Source: Clostridium sp. (GTDB taxonomy: Bacteria; Bacillota_A; Clostridia; Lachnospirales; Lachnospiraceae). Taken from it: a DNA stretch of 24,538 nucleotides. Positions 7,476 to 16,767 of the stretch are shown in pieces; position 1 is the first letter of the stretch, and every line of letters begins with the position of its first letter. The position numbers were made by a program, and so were the translations under genes. Where the stretch lies: assembly GCA_023666975.1 (NCBI GenBank), contig JAMPAW010000003.1, forward strand, positions 89,480 to 114,017, read 5' to 3'. The notes beneath the pieces were generated by a model, which had not been told where the DNA came from, searched no databases, and saw nothing but the letters and a program-made list of their open reading frames with translations.

Positions 7476-7585
7476 TTATCCACAAAATGTGAATAAGTTG
7501 TGGATAACTCGCTGTTTTTCTTGTGGATTTATCCACTTTTCCCCCTATTTTACTGATTTTTTTCGTCAGAAAACAATTATCCACA
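7476..7585. other. oriC: Origin part 1: DnaA-box cluster between rpmH and dnaA
   Basis: Four strong boxes match TTATNCACA: TTATCCACA at 7476-7484 (+), TTATTCACA at 7488-7496 (-), TTATCCACA at 7499-7507 (-) and TTATCCACA at 7577-7585 (+). Two further one- or two-base variants are back to back at 7522-7530 (-) and 7529-7537 (+), together forming the dyad GTGGATTTATCCAC. Six sites in 110 bases, between rpmH and dnaA, is the standard signature of a bipartite Firmicute origin and probably also mediates DnaA autoregulation, since the dnaA promoter begins 32 bases after the last box. The rest of the 340-base rpmH-dnaA gap holds only the two promoters and AT-rich sequence. Confidence 0.93.
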
Positions 7586-7617
7586 ATTTTTACCGCTCTG
7601 AAAATCCCTCTTTTTTC

Positions 7618-7646
7618 TTGAAAAAAAGCTGGATTTAGTGTATGAT
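7618..7646 (+). promoter_or_regulatory. dnaA promoter
   Basis: TTGAAA (7618-7623) and TATGAT (7641-7646) are separated by 17 bases. Transcription would begin near 7653, giving a leader of about 52 bases to the dnaA ATG. It is immediately downstream of the DnaA-box cluster, consistent with DnaA autorepression. Confidence 0.75.
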
Positions 7647-7704
7647 ATTTTAATATGCGTATATTTTTAGCAAAACAGATTATATGGAAAGGAGCGTTTA
7701 TTTT

Positions 7705-9069
7705 ATGAAAGAAAAGCTTATCGAACAATGGGATAACATACTGAATCTTTTAGAGACAGAATATGACGTATCCCATATGATGATTAATACCTGGATTCGT
7801 GCCCTTTCCATTCATGAGGTTACCGACACTACGATTATTCTCTCCATGGACAAAAAATTTGGACAAAGAGGAATAGAATTTATTGAGAAGAAGATGTATG
7901 ACATCTACCTTCAATCAGCTATAGAAGCAACATTGAAGCATGAGTTTGAAATTATTTTCTGTGTAGACGGAGATGCTTTTTCCGGCAATCCTGCCGATAA
8001 TCATTCTTTTGATGACAGAATCAAGGCAGCAATGGAGAAAAGCCACCTTAACCCGAAATATACCTTTAATACCTTCGTTATCGGTGACAATAACCGGCAT
8101 GCACATGCAGCCTGCGTTGCTGTAGCAGAAGAACCTTCCTCCGCATACAATCCTTTATTTTTATACGGCGGAGCTGGTCTTGGCAAAACACACTTAATGC
8201 AGGCGATTGCCTATCATATCATTACACACAATCCGAATCTCAAGGTATTGTATGTACCGAGTGAAATCTTCACGAACGAGGTGATTGAAGCCGTCCGTAA
8301 TAACAAAAGCGAAGATTTACGGGCCAAATACCGTAACTTAGACGTTTTGCTTGTAGATGATATTCAATTTATAATAGGTAAAGATTCTACACAGACTGAA
8401 TTTTTTAACACGTTTAATGACTTATATAATTCCAATAAACAGATTATTATTTCCTCTGATAAACCACCAAAGGAAATTAAATCCTTAGAAGAAAGGCTGA
8501 GAACCCGGTTTGAATGGGGCGTTCCCGTTGATATTCACGCTCCTGATTATGAGACCCGTATGGCAATTTTAAAGCAAAAAGCCGATATGGACCGCATAAT
8601 CATTTCCGATGATATATTGGATTATATTGCACAGAATGTGGTTTCCAATATCCGTGAGCTCGAAGGAGCACTGAATAAAATCAGCGTTTACGTCAAGCTT
8701 GAGAATTACAAAGAAGAATTAACCGTGGCTGACGCAGAGGATATATTAAAGGATATCATATCCAAAAATATCTATCACGAGATAACACCGGACTATATCA
8801 TTAATGTTGTTTCCGACCATATGAAAATACCTTACAACGATATTACTTCCTCAAAAAGAAGTAAGGAAATCGCACTGGCAAGGCAGATTGTGATGTATCT
8901 GTGCCGGCAGCATTTAGACCGCTATTCTCTGGACCAGATAGGGGCTTCTGTTGGCAGAAGGGATCATTCCACGGTAATCAACGGTGTCAACAAAATTACC
9001 AAGCTCGTCAATGAAGATTCTTCAATGCGGTTAACCATTGAAGCCATTGAAAAGAAAATGGGCATTTAA
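7705..9069 (+). CDS. dnaA: Chromosomal replication initiator DnaA
   Basis: DnaA binds the origin boxes as an ATP-dependent oligomer, opens the duplex and helps load the helicase. The 454 residues hold domain I (about 1-85), a short linker, the AAA+ domain III with Walker A GGAGLGKTH (155-163), Walker B LLVDDIQF (215-222) and the arginine-finger region RLRTRFEWG (264-272), and domain IV with the box-binding signature VGRRDHSTVINGVNK (416-430). Domain II is very short, so the protein is near the minimum size for the family. An AAAGGAG site ten bases before ATG 7705 is preferred over an in-frame ATG at 7684 that overlaps that site. Confidence 0.98.
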   Translation: MKEKLIEQWDNILNLLETEYDVSHMMINTWIRALSIHEVTDTTIILSMDKKFGQRGIEFIEKKMYDIYLQSAIEATLKHEFEIIFCVDGDAFSGNPADNHSFDDRIKAAMEKSHLNPKYTFNTFVIGDNNRHAHAACVAVAEEPSSAYNPLFLYGGAGLGKTHLMQAIAYHIITHNPNLKVLYVPSEIFTNEVIEAVRNNKSEDLRAKYRNLDVLLVDDIQFIIGKDSTQTEFFNTFNDLYNSNKQIIISSDKPPKEIKSLEERLRTRFEWGVPVDIHAPDYETRMAILKQKADMDRIIISDDILDYIAQNVVSNIRELEGALNKISVYVKLENYKEELTVADAEDILKDIISKNIYHEITPDYIINVVSDHMKIPYNDITSSKRSKEIALARQIVMYLCRQHLDRYSLDQIGASVGRRDHSTVINGVNKITKLVNEDSSMRLTIEAIEKKMGI

Positions 9070-9363
9070 ATAATTTATTTTTGTTTACATCATGTGGATA
9101 AGCTGTTTCCATGCTGTTCATAAATTGTTTAAGTACCAATATATCCATTTATTCCGGAATAAGCTGACAGGATTTATAGACAAATCACAAACAGGCTTAA
9201 GCAAGCTTATGCAAAAGTTATTTACATCATTTTTTTATATAGCTTAAAGATTTTTCGGGGTTTTACACTAATCCACAACCCCTATTACTAATACTACTAA
9301 ATACAATTAATAATATGTAAAAAGGGCTGACCACCCATTTTACATCGAAAGGAGTTTTACACA
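9070..9363. other. oriC: Origin part 2: dnaA-dnaN intergenic region with DnaA boxes and unwinding element
   Basis: This 294-base gap has no gene. It contains one perfect DnaA box, TTATCCACA at 9093-9101 (-), and three one-mismatch boxes on the plus strand: TTATGCAAA at 9207-9215, TTATTTACA at 9218-9226 and TAATCCACA at 9269-9277. The last box sits in a GC-rich inverted repeat (GGGGTT 9257-9262, AACCCC 9277-9282) and is followed by a triplet run and an AT-rich stretch. The arrangement matches the Bacillus-type basal unwinding system, so strand opening is expected here rather than upstream of dnaA. An AAAGGAG site for dnaN ends the region. Confidence 0.85.
9282..9299 (+). promoter_or_regulatory. 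Putative DnaA-trio element
   Basis: Starting four bases after the box at 9269-9277 the top strand reads CTA TTA CTA ATA CTA CTA, that is six consecutive NTA triplets, corresponding to 3'-GAT-type trios on the other strand. In Bacillus subtilis, repeated trios next to a DnaA box and a GC-rich segment guide DnaA onto single-stranded DNA during origin opening. Here box, GC-rich bases, trios and an AT-rich tract (9300-9323) follow in the expected order. Confidence 0.75.
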
Positions 9364-10467
9364 ATGAAGATTAGTTGTTCCAAAACAGCGCTTATGAATG
9401 GTATCAATATTGTTTCCAAAGCAGTATCGACAAAAAGTACAATGCCTAATCTGCAATGTATATTGATAGAGTCTTCTCTAAGCGAGATTCGATTGATTGC
9501 AAATGATATTGAATTGGGTATTGAAACAATCATTGAAGGAGTGATTACCGAAGCCGGTAAGATTGCATTAGATGCAAAATTATTAAGCGATATTATCAGA
9601 AAACTTCCGGACAGTGAGGTAATGATTGAGACCAATGCCAATTATCAGGCTAATATTCGTTGTGAGCGTTCAAAGTTTAATATTATGGGAACTTCGGGAG
9701 AAGATTTCAACTATCTTCCGGAGGTTGAGAAAAACAAGTATATCAATATTTCGCAGTTTACGCTGAAAGAGGTAATCCGCCAGACAATTTTCAGTATTTC
9801 CGATCAGGAGAACACCAAAATAATGACAGGTGAATTATTTGAGATAAATGGTGATACATTAAGGGTAGTTTCGTTAGATGGACATCGTATATCCATTCGC
9901 AAGGTGCAGCTCAAAGAAAATTATGAATTTATGAAAGCGATTGTACCTGGTAAGACGTTAAATGATATTAGCAAAATTCTTACCGGTGGAGTAGACGATG
10001 AAATTCATATTTACCTGACAGATAAGCATATTTTATTTGAATTTGAACAGACAAAGGTAGTGTCACGTCTGTTGGAAGGAGAATTTTACCGGATAGATCA
10101 GATGTTATCCAATGATTATGAGACAAAATTAAGTGTGAACAAAAAAGAATTTTTGGATTGTCTGGACAGGGCTTCCCTGTTTATCAGTGAATCGGATAAA
10201 AAGCCAATTATTTTAAATATAGAGGAAGAAAATATTTACCTGAAAATTGATTCTTCTCTTGGTTCAATGAATGATGAGATTGAAATTAAAAAAGAGGGTA
10301 AAGATTTGAGAATAGGCTTTAATCCCAAGTTCCTAATGGACGCTTTAAGGGTAATCAATGATGAAATGGTTGATATTTATATGATTAATGCAAAGTCTCC
10401 GTGCTTTATCAAAGCTGTGGACGAGAGTTATATTTATTTAATTCTGCCAATCAGTATTGCTGTGTAG
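9364..10467 (+). CDS. dnaN: DNA polymerase III beta subunit (sliding clamp)
   Basis: DnaN forms the ring-shaped dimer that tethers the replicative polymerase to DNA. The 367-residue length is normal. Recognisable parts are the N-terminal start MKISCSKTALMNGINIVSKA, the first-domain segment LQCILIESSLSEIRLIANDIELGI (shown only in part here by position, residues 31-54), the second-domain block GELFEINGDTLRVVSLDGHR (157-176), and the C-terminal end DESYIYLILPI. The AAAGGAG site nine bases upstream supports ATG 9364. Its place directly after the origin gap is canonical. Confidence 0.97.
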   Translation: MKISCSKTALMNGINIVSKAVSTKSTMPNLQCILIESSLSEIRLIANDIELGIETIIEGVITEAGKIALDAKLLSDIIRKLPDSEVMIETNANYQANIRCERSKFNIMGTSGEDFNYLPEVEKNKYINISQFTLKEVIRQTIFSISDQENTKIMTGELFEINGDTLRVVSLDGHRISIRKVQLKENYEFMKAIVPGKTLNDISKILTGGVDDEIHIYLTDKHILFEFEQTKVVSRLLEGEFYRIDQMLSNDYETKLSVNKKEFLDCLDRASLFISESDKKPIILNIEEENIYLKIDSSLGSMNDEIEIKKEGKDLRIGFNPKFLMDALRVINDEMVDIYMINAKSPCFIKAVDESYIYLILPISIAV

Positions 10468-10480
10468 GAGGATTTGATTT

Positions 10481-10819
10481 ATGGAAGAAGAGACACAATT
10501 GGAAGTTCAGGAAGTAGAGGAACAAGAGGATAATCTGGAAGAACTCAAAGAACAGGCCAGGTTAAAAGCACAAAAAAGACAGCAAAAAATTCGCCAGCAG
10601 GAAATTAACAGTGGAAAAAAATGCAGAATTGGTGGAATTGTTGCTGCCGTTGCCGGCGTTTTGGAAATTTATTTTGGATTTTCTTCGGCAAATGCCACAA
10701 CAATGGTGATAGGATTATCTTTTATCTGTGCAGGATATTTTTATTATAATATGGGAAAAAGGTTAGACCGTAAGCACCATGTAAATGACAAAAAGGAAAC
10801 AGCCGAATCAAATAAATAA
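10481..10819 (+). CDS. Small coiled-coil protein with two membrane helices (hypothetical)
   Basis: A 112-residue protein of no recognised family. The first 27 residues are very acidic, followed by a basic, Gln/Lys-rich segment (28-41); together they look like a charged helix or coiled coil. Two hydrophobic helices (about 49-67 and 72-91) are joined by a very short turn, and the tail is basic (GKRLDRKHH). The predicted topology is a helical hairpin with both termini in the cytoplasm. An AGGAGG site nine bases before ATG, together with a 13-base gap to dnaN and a 15-base gap to yaaA, places it firmly inside the dnaN-yaaA-recF operon. A role in tethering replication or gyrase components to the membrane is only speculation. 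Confidence 0.8.
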   Translation: MEEETQLEVQEVEEQEDNLEELKEQARLKAQKRQQKIRQQEINSGKKCRIGGIVAAVAGVLEIYFGFSSANATTMVIGLSFICAGYFYYNMGKRLDRKHHVNDKKETAESNK

Positions 10820-10834
10820 CAGGCGGAGATAAGA

Positions 10835-11050
10835 ATGGAAATATTAAAGTTAAGGGAAAAAGATGAATTTATTAATTTGAGTCAGCTCCTTAAAGCAATG
10901 AATCTCGTGGAATCCGGTGCCATGGCAAAGGAAGTTATTGATGAGGGATTAGTGAAAGTCGACGGGGAAACTGAGAGCAGATATAGAAGAAAGCTTTATG
11001 ATGGAATGGTTGTAGAGTTTGAACATCAGCAGATTAAGATAGAAAAATAG
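10835..11050 (+). CDS. yaaA: S4-domain RNA-binding protein YaaA
   Basis: A 71-residue S4-domain protein of the YaaA/RlbA group usually found between dnaN and recF in Firmicutes. The S4 signature is visible in FINLSQLLKAMNLVESGAMA, then EVIDEGLVKVDGETESRYRRKL, where LVKVDGE is the conserved turn. Length is typical. A GGAGATAAGA spacing supports ATG 10835. RNA binding, probably ribosome-related, is a family inference. Confidence 0.92.
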   Translation: MEILKLREKDEFINLSQLLKAMNLVESGAMAKEVIDEGLVKVDGETESRYRRKLYDGMVVEFEHQQIKIEK

Positions 11051-11104
11051 CCGGTCTGTGAGTAAATTTATTTAGCAGGTCAGTGTTGGTTAAGGTAGGA
11101 TAAT

Positions 11105-12202
11105 ATGTATATCAATTCGTTAGAGCTTAGTCATTATCGGAATTATGATGATTTGTCTATTCAATTTGATCCGGGAGTTACTATACTCTATGGAGATAAT
11201 GCTCAGGGGAAAACCAACATTCTGGAAGCAATTTATTTATCGGGAACCACGAAATCACATCGTGGAAGCAAGGATAAGGATATTATACAGTTTGGCGAGG
11301 AAGAGGCGCATATCCGTTTAAATGTTTCTAAGCATGATGTGGGGCACCGCATTGATGTACACCTTAGAAAAAATAAAAATAAAGGTGTGGCGGTGGACGG
11401 ACAAAGTATCAAAAAAAGTGGTGAATTATTCGGAATCATTCATATGATATTTTTTTCACCTGAAGATTTGGGGATTATTAAAAATGCTCCCTCTGAGAGA
11501 AGAAAATTTATGAATCTGGAGCTTTGTCAGTTAAATAAGCTGTATCATCACAGCTATGTTAATTATCATAAAGCGTTAAACCAGAGAAATACCTTACTGA
11601 AGCAAATTTATTTTCAACCGCAGTTAAAAGATACTTTGGAAATGTGGGATACATATCTTATGGAATATGGCAGGGCCATTATCGAACAGCGGGAAGAGTT
11701 CATTAAAAAATTGAACAGTATTGTCAAGGGGATACACTCCCATTTAACAGGAGGAAAAGAAGCGATTGAAATTGGTTATGAAAAAAATGTCTCCATGGAA
11801 GATTATGAAAATGTGATGAAAAGCAAAAGAGAACAGGATTTAAAATATCAGTCTACACAGACAGGACCTCATCGTGATGATATCTGTTTTTATATCAATG
11901 ACATTGATGTTCGTAAATTTGGTTCACAGGGGCAGCAGCGGACTGCTGCGTTATCACTGAAGCTTGCCGAGATTGAACTGGTTAAATCAATGATTTGCGA
12001 TACACCGATTTTGCTGTTAGATGATGTGATGAGTGAATTGGACAGTAATCGTAAGACATATCTTTTAGACAGCATCAAAGATATTCAGACAATTGTCACC
12101 TGTACGGGGTATGATGATTTCATCAAAGCCAGACTGCATATCAATCAAATTTACCAGATTACAAACGGAAAAGCAGCCGTTTTCAATATAAATGACAATT
12201 AA
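11105..12202 (+). CDS. recF: DNA replication and repair protein RecF
   Basis: RecF is an SMC-like ATPase that acts with RecO and RecR to load RecA at gapped DNA. The 365-residue protein has Walker [10 protein letters not shown] (30-38), the ABC-type signature region [17 protein letters not shown] (about 273-289) and Walker [12 protein letters not shown] (303-313). The N-terminal [13 protein letters not shown] is typical. The ribosome binding site (GGTAGGATAAT) is weak compared with its neighbours, which suggests lower expression within the operon; 54 bases separate it from yaaA and 29 from gyrB. Confidence 0.97.
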   Translation: MYINSLELSHYRNYDDLSIQFDPGVTILYGDNAQGKTNILEAIYLSGTTKSHRGSKDKDIIQFGEEEAHIRLNVSKHDVGHRIDVHLRKNKNKGVAVDGQSIKKSGELFGIIHMIFFSPEDLGIIKNAPSERRKFMNLELCQLNKLYHHSYVNYHKALNQRNTLLKQIYFQPQLKDTLEMWDTYLMEYGRAIIEQREEFIKKLNSIVKGIHSHLTGGKEAIEIGYEKNVSMEDYENVMKSKREQDLKYQSTQTGPHRDDICFYINDIDVRKFGSQGQQRTAALSLKLAEIELVKSMICDTPILLLDDVMSELDSNRKTYLLDSIKDIQTIVTCTGYDDFIKARLHINQIYQITNGKAAVFNINDN

Positions 12203-12231
12203 AGTGGTATTTAGTTATTAGGAGGAAAGAA

Positions 12232-14154
12232 ATGGGAAAAAAAGAAGAACAGGAATATGGTGCTGACCAGATTCAAATCTTGGAAGGTTTGGAAGCAGTC
12301 CGTAAGAGACCCGGTATGTATATTGGTACAACTTCTGAAAAAGGTTTGCATCACCTGGTTTATGAGATTGTAGATAATGCGGTTGATGAGGCGTTAGCCG
12401 GATTCTGCGATGATATCAAAGTAATTATCAATAAAGATAATTCCGTTACCGTTATTGATAACGGCCGTGGTATTCCGACAGGTATTCAGGAAAAAGCAGG
12501 TATTCCTGCAGTGGACGTTGTTTTTACCGTTCTGCATGCCGGTGGTAAATTTGGCGGCGGTGGTTATAAAGTGGCAGGTGGCCTTCACGGTGTGGGAGCT
12601 TCTGTAGTAAATGCACTCTCAGAATGGCTGGAGGTAGAAATCTGTCGTGAAGGAAAGGTACATAGGCAGCGCTACGAAAAAGGACAGGTAGTGCATCCGT
12701 TAGAGGTTACCGGCAATACGAGAAAGCGTGGGACAAAGGTTACCTTTATGCCGGATGCTTCTATTTTTGAAACCTTGGAATTTGATTTTGACACGCTGCG
12801 GAACAGACTTCGCGAAATGGCTTTCCTGACAAAAGGATTAAAAATTACTTTAACCGATAAAAGGGAAGGCAAAGAGAAGGAAAGAGAATTTCATTATGAG
12901 GGTGGTATTAAGGAATTTGTTGAATATATTAACCGTCACAAAGATCCTCTCTATGACCGGATTATCTATTGTGAAGGAGAAAAAGACGGCGTTGTTGTGG
13001 AGGTTGCCCTCCAGCATAACAGCTCCTACAGTGAATCGGTATATACCTTTGTCAATAATATCGGGACAATAGAGGGTGGTACTCATTTGACCGGTTTCCG
13101 CTCTGCAATTACCAAAGTGTTTAATGATTATGCCAGAAATAACAAAATGCTGAAGGACAATGAAGACAATCTCTCCGGTGAAGATTTAAGGGAGGGTCTT
13201 GCCGCTATTGTCAGTATCAAGATTGAAGACCCGCAGTTTGAGAGTCAGACAAAGATTAAGCTCGGTAATTCCGAAGCGAGAACTGCTGTAGATAATGTCG
13301 TCAATGAGCAGCTTACCATTTTCTTGGAATTGAATCCTAAGGTTGCCAAAATTATCGTCAACAAAGCGATACAGGCACAGAGGGCGAGAATTGCGGCACG
13401 TAAGGCGAGAGATGTAGCCAGAAAATCAACGTTGAACGATTCCATGGCACTGCCCGGAAAATTAGCTGACTGCACAGATAAAAATCCAGAAAATTGTGAG
13501 ATATATATCGTAGAGGGAGATTCTGCCGGCGGTTCTGCAAAAACGGCGCGTTCCCGTGCTACGCAGGCAATCCTTCCACTTAGAGGTAAGATTTTAAATG
13601 TGGAGAAGGCGAGAATTGACCGTATTCTCGGCAATGAAGAAATTAAAGCGATGATTACTGCATTTGGTACAGGAATCCATGAGAACTTTGATATCAGCAA
13701 GCTTCGTTATCACAAAATTATTATTATGACGGATGCAGATGTAGATGGTGCGCATATCGCAACATTGATGCTGACATTTTTCTACCGTTTTATGCCGGAC
13801 CTTATTCGTCAGGGGCATGTGTATCTGGCACAGCCGCCTCTTTACAAGCTGGAAAAAAATAAAAAAGTCTGGTATGCGTACAGTGATGATGAGCTTGATA
13901 ATATACTGAAAGAAGTAGGAAGAGATCAGAATAACAAAATTCAGCGATATAAAGGTCTTGGAGAAATGGACGCCTCACAGCTCTGGGATACTACAATGGA
14001 CCCTGAACACAGAATCCTGCTTCGTGTGGCAATAGAAGATGACAATGAATCAGAGATTGATTTGACATTTAATACTCTTATGGGGGATAAGGTAGAGCCG
14101 AGACGTGAATTTATCGAAGAAAATGCCAAATTTGTTAAGAATCTGGATATTTAA
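12232..14154 (+). CDS. gyrB: DNA gyrase subunit B
   Basis: GyrB supplies the ATPase and part of the cleavage core of gyrase. The 640-residue protein shows the GHKL ATP site (E45, N49 in [12 protein letters not shown]76-x-G78-x-G80), the flexible lid [16 protein letters not shown] with [14 protein letters not shown], the TOPRIM motifs EGDSAGG (from residue 428) and DADVDG (501-506), and the C-terminal tower-free end [10 protein letters not shown] with LWDTTMDPE. The size is that of a standard Gram-positive GyrB without the proteobacterial insert. AGGAGG lies six bases before ATG, 29 bases after recF, and gyrA begins 15 bases after the stop. Confidence 0.98.
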   Translation: MGKKEEQEYGADQIQILEGLEAVRKRPGMYIGTTSEKGLHHLVYEIVDNAVDEALAGFCDDIKVIINKDNSVTVIDNGRGIPTGIQEKAGIPAVDVVFTVLHAGGKFGGGGYKVAGGLHGVGASVVNALSEWLEVEICREGKVHRQRYEKGQVVHPLEVTGNTRKRGTKVTFMPDASIFETLEFDFDTLRNRLREMAFLTKGLKITLTDKREGKEKEREFHYEGGIKEFVEYINRHKDPLYDRIIYCEGEKDGVVVEVALQHNSSYSESVYTFVNNIGTIEGGTHLTGFRSAITKVFNDYARNNKMLKDNEDNLSGEDLREGLAAIVSIKIEDPQFESQTKIKLGNSEARTAVDNVVNEQLTIFLELNPKVAKIIVNKAIQAQRARIAARKARDVARKSTLNDSMALPGKLADCTDKNPENCEIYIVEGDSAGGSAKTARSRATQAILPLRGKILNVEKARIDRILGNEEIKAMITAFGTGIHENFDISKLRYHKIIIMTDADVDGAHIATLMLTFFYRFMPDLIRQGHVYLAQPPLYKLEKNKKVWYAYSDDELDNILKEVGRDQNNKIQRYKGLGEMDASQLWDTTMDPEHRILLRVAIEDDNESEIDLTFNTLMGDKVEPRREFIEENAKFVKNLDI

Positions 14155-14169
14155 AATAAGGAGTACAGA

Positions 14170-16683
14170 ATGGAAGATAATATTTTTGATAAAGTAAATG
14201 AAGTCGATTTGAAAAAAACCATGGAAAATTATTATATCGATTATGCCATGAGTGTTATTACTTCCCGTGCATTGCCAGATGTCAGGGACGGTTTAAAGCC
14301 TGTTCAGCGAAGAATTTTGTATTCGATGATTGAATTGAATAACGGTCCCGACAAACCACACCGTAAATGTGCCCGTATTGTCGGTGATACAATGGGTAAA
14401 TATCACCCTCATGGAGACAGTTCAATTTATGATGCGCTGGTTAAACTTGCGCAGGAATGGAATACCCGGTATACGTTAGTCGACGGGCATGGCAATTTTG
14501 GTTCCGTAGACGGTGACGGTGCCGCTGCCATGCGATATACGGAAGCAAGGTTATCGAAAATTTCTATGGAGATGTTAGCGGACATCAATAAAGATACCGT
14601 TGATTTTGCGCCTAACTTTGACGAGACAGAGAAAGAACCCGTGGTAATGCCTTCCCGTTATCCTAATCTTTTGGTGAATGGAACCGGTGGTATCGCCGTA
14701 GGTATGGCGACGAATATACCGCCTCATAATTTGAGGGAAGTAATCAATGCAGTGGTGAAAATTATTGACAACTACGTGCAGGAAGACAGGGAGACAGAGA
14801 TTGAAGAGATATTGGAGATTATAAAAGGTCCTGATTTTCCGACAGGGGCTACGATTTTGGGACGTCAGGGAATCGAAGATGCGTACCGTACCGGACGCGG
14901 CAAAATCAAAATCCGTTCCGTGACGGATATTGAACCCATGCCGAATGGAAAGCAGCGGATTGTTGTGACAGAGCTTCCCTATATGGTAAACAAGGCGAGG
15001 TTAATTCAGAATATTGCCAATCTGGTAAAAGAGAAGAAGATAGAGGGAATTTCTGAACTGAGAGACGAGTCCTCCAGAGAGGGAATGCGCATTGCGATTG
15101 AGTTAAAGCGTGATACCAATGCAAATGTTGTATTGAACCAGCTTTATAAGCATACTCAGCTTCAAGACAGCTTCGGAGTCATTCTGCTTGCGCTGGTAAA
15201 CGGGGAACCAAAGGTATTAAATATCTTAGAGATGTTGAGCCACTATTTGAATCATCAAAAAGATGTTGTGACCAGACGTACCAGATTTGAATTGAATAAG
15301 GCGGAAGAACGCGCGCATATCTTACAGGGATTATTAATTGCATTAGATAATATTGACCGTGTCATTGAGATTATCCGCTCTTCAAAGAATGTGGCAGAGG
15401 CAAAGGAAAACCTGATAAAAGAATTTGAACTTTCCGATGCGCAGGCTCAGGCTGTTGTGGAAATGCGTCTGCGTGCGCTGACCGGTTTGGAAAGAGAAAA
15501 ACTGGAATCAGAATATCGGGAATTAATGGAAAAAATCGCAGAATTAAAGGCAATTCTCGCAGATGAGCACAAATTATTAGGAGTAATCAAGGAAGAAATT
15601 TTGATTATTGCCACCAAATACGGTGATGACAGAAGAACAGTCATCGGATATGACGATGATGATATCACGATTGAGGATTTAATCAAAAAAGAAAATACCG
15701 TCATTACGATGACAAAACTGGGATATATCAAGAGAATGACCGTGGATAATTTCAGGGCTCAGCATCGCGGTGGTAAAGGAATCAAGGGAATGCAGACGAT
15801 TGAGGACGATTTTATCGAAGATTTGTTTATGACTACCACCCACCATTATCTGATGTTCTTTACGAATAGCGGTAAAGTGTACCGCATGAAAACATATGAG
15901 ATTCCTGAATCGACCAGAACATCGAGGGGAACGGCAATTGTAAATCTGCTTCAGCTTAATCCCGGTGAGAAGATTACGGCGGTTATTGCCATTAAGAGAT
16001 ATGAGGAGGGCAAGTATCTGTTTATGGTGACGAAGAATGGTATCGTCAAAAAGACTCCGATTATGGATTATGCCAATGTCCGTAAATCTGGCCTTACTGC
16101 GATTACGTTAAAGGACGGAGATGAGCTGATTGAAGTAAAAGCTACCGATAATACCAAAGATATTATTATGGTGACGAAGCTTGGTATGTGTATTCGTTTT
16201 AACGAGACCGATGTAAGAAGCACCGGAAGAACTTCCCAGGGTGTAATCGGCATGAATTTGTCTCCCGGTGATGAGATTATCGGCATGCAGATGGATACAC
16301 AGGGAGAAGCCCTGTTAATCGTATCGGAAAAGGGAATGGGTAAACGTACTTCCATGGACGAATTTACACCGCAAAGACGTGGAGGAAAAGGTGTTAAATG
16401 TTATAAGATTAATTCTAAGACAGGTAACGTAATCGGAATGAAAGCGGTAAATGATGACAATGAAATTATGCTGATTTCTACGGAGGGAATTGTAATCCGT
16501 CTGGAATGTGATTCCATTTCAGAGCTTGGAAGAATTACTTCCGGTGTCAAGCTGATGAAGATGGACGAGGCGAAGGATATCACCGTTGCTTCGATTGCAA
16601 AGGTCCGTGACAAGTCTCCGGAAGACAGTATTGCTGAATTGGAAGCAGAACTCGAAGAAGAGGAGAACGAAGAAAAAAAATAA
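14170..16683 (+). CDS. gyrA: DNA gyrase subunit A
   Basis: GyrA carries the DNA-cleaving tyrosine and the DNA-wrapping C-terminal beta-pinwheel. The 837 residues include the breakage-reunion domain with Y123 in AAAMRYTEARLSK and the quinolone-determining segment HPHGDSSIYDAL; the positions equivalent to E. coli S83 and D87 are Ser84 and Asp88, so the sequence looks quinolone-sensitive. The GyrA box that defines gyrase appears as QHRGGKG at about 531-537, and a second full match QRRGGKG occurs at 735-741 in the last blade. The C-terminus is an acidic tail. A terminator follows, so it ends the dnaN-gyrA run. Confidence 0.98.
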   Translation: MEDNIFDKVNEVDLKKTMENYYIDYAMSVITSRALPDVRDGLKPVQRRILYSMIELNNGPDKPHRKCARIVGDTMGKYHPHGDSSIYDALVKLAQEWNTRYTLVDGHGNFGSVDGDGAAAMRYTEARLSKISMEMLADINKDTVDFAPNFDETEKEPVVMPSRYPNLLVNGTGGIAVGMATNIPPHNLREVINAVVKIIDNYVQEDRETEIEEILEIIKGPDFPTGATILGRQGIEDAYRTGRGKIKIRSVTDIEPMPNGKQRIVVTELPYMVNKARLIQNIANLVKEKKIEGISELRDESSREGMRIAIELKRDTNANVVLNQLYKHTQLQDSFGVILLALVNGEPKVLNILEMLSHYLNHQKDVVTRRTRFELNKAEERAHILQGLLIALDNIDRVIEIIRSSKNVAEAKENLIKEFELSDAQAQAVVEMRLRALTGLEREKLESEYRELMEKIAELKAILADEHKLLGVIKEEILIIATKYGDDRRTVIGYDDDDITIEDLIKKENTVITMTKLGYIKRMTVDNFRAQHRGGKGIKGMQTIEDDFIEDLFMTTTHHYLMFFTNSGKVYRMKTYEIPESTRTSRGTAIVNLLQLNPGEKITAVIAIKRYEEGKYLFMVTKNGIVKKTPIMDYANVRKSGLTAITLKDGDELIEVKATDNTKDIIMVTKLGMCIRFNETDVRSTGRTSQGVIGMNLSPGDEIIGMQMDTQGEALLIVSEKGMGKRTSMDEFTPQRRGGKGVKCYKINSKTGNVIGMKAVNDDNEIMLISTEGIVIRLECDSISELGRITSGVKLMKMDEAKDITVASIAKVRDKSPEDSIAELEAELEEEENEEKK

Positions 16684-16699
16684 TCTGATTAATTTTTTG

Positions 16700-16728
16700 G
16701 TGGCAGAGAACAATCTGCCACTTTTTTT
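16700..16728 (+). terminator. Rho-independent terminator after gyrA
   Basis: An 8-bp stem (GTGGCAGA 16700-16707, TCTGCCAC 16714-16721) with a 6-base loop is followed by seven T residues. It begins 16 bases after the gyrA stop. Confidence 0.92.
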
Positions 16729-16767
16729 ATATAATAAATATAGTATATGGATTATGGGGTATTGATG

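Noticed and set aside
13245..13700. Minus-strand frame of 151 codons inside gyrB
   Set aside because: It is a shadow of a strongly conserved gene on the other strand, with no independent start signals.
4546..16728. Shared TGGCAG/CTGCCA core in the terminators after jag and gyrA (also GTGGCAGTGGCA near 21146)
   Set aside because: The cores are short and lie in hairpins with different loops and stem lengths, so common origin cannot be argued from two sites.
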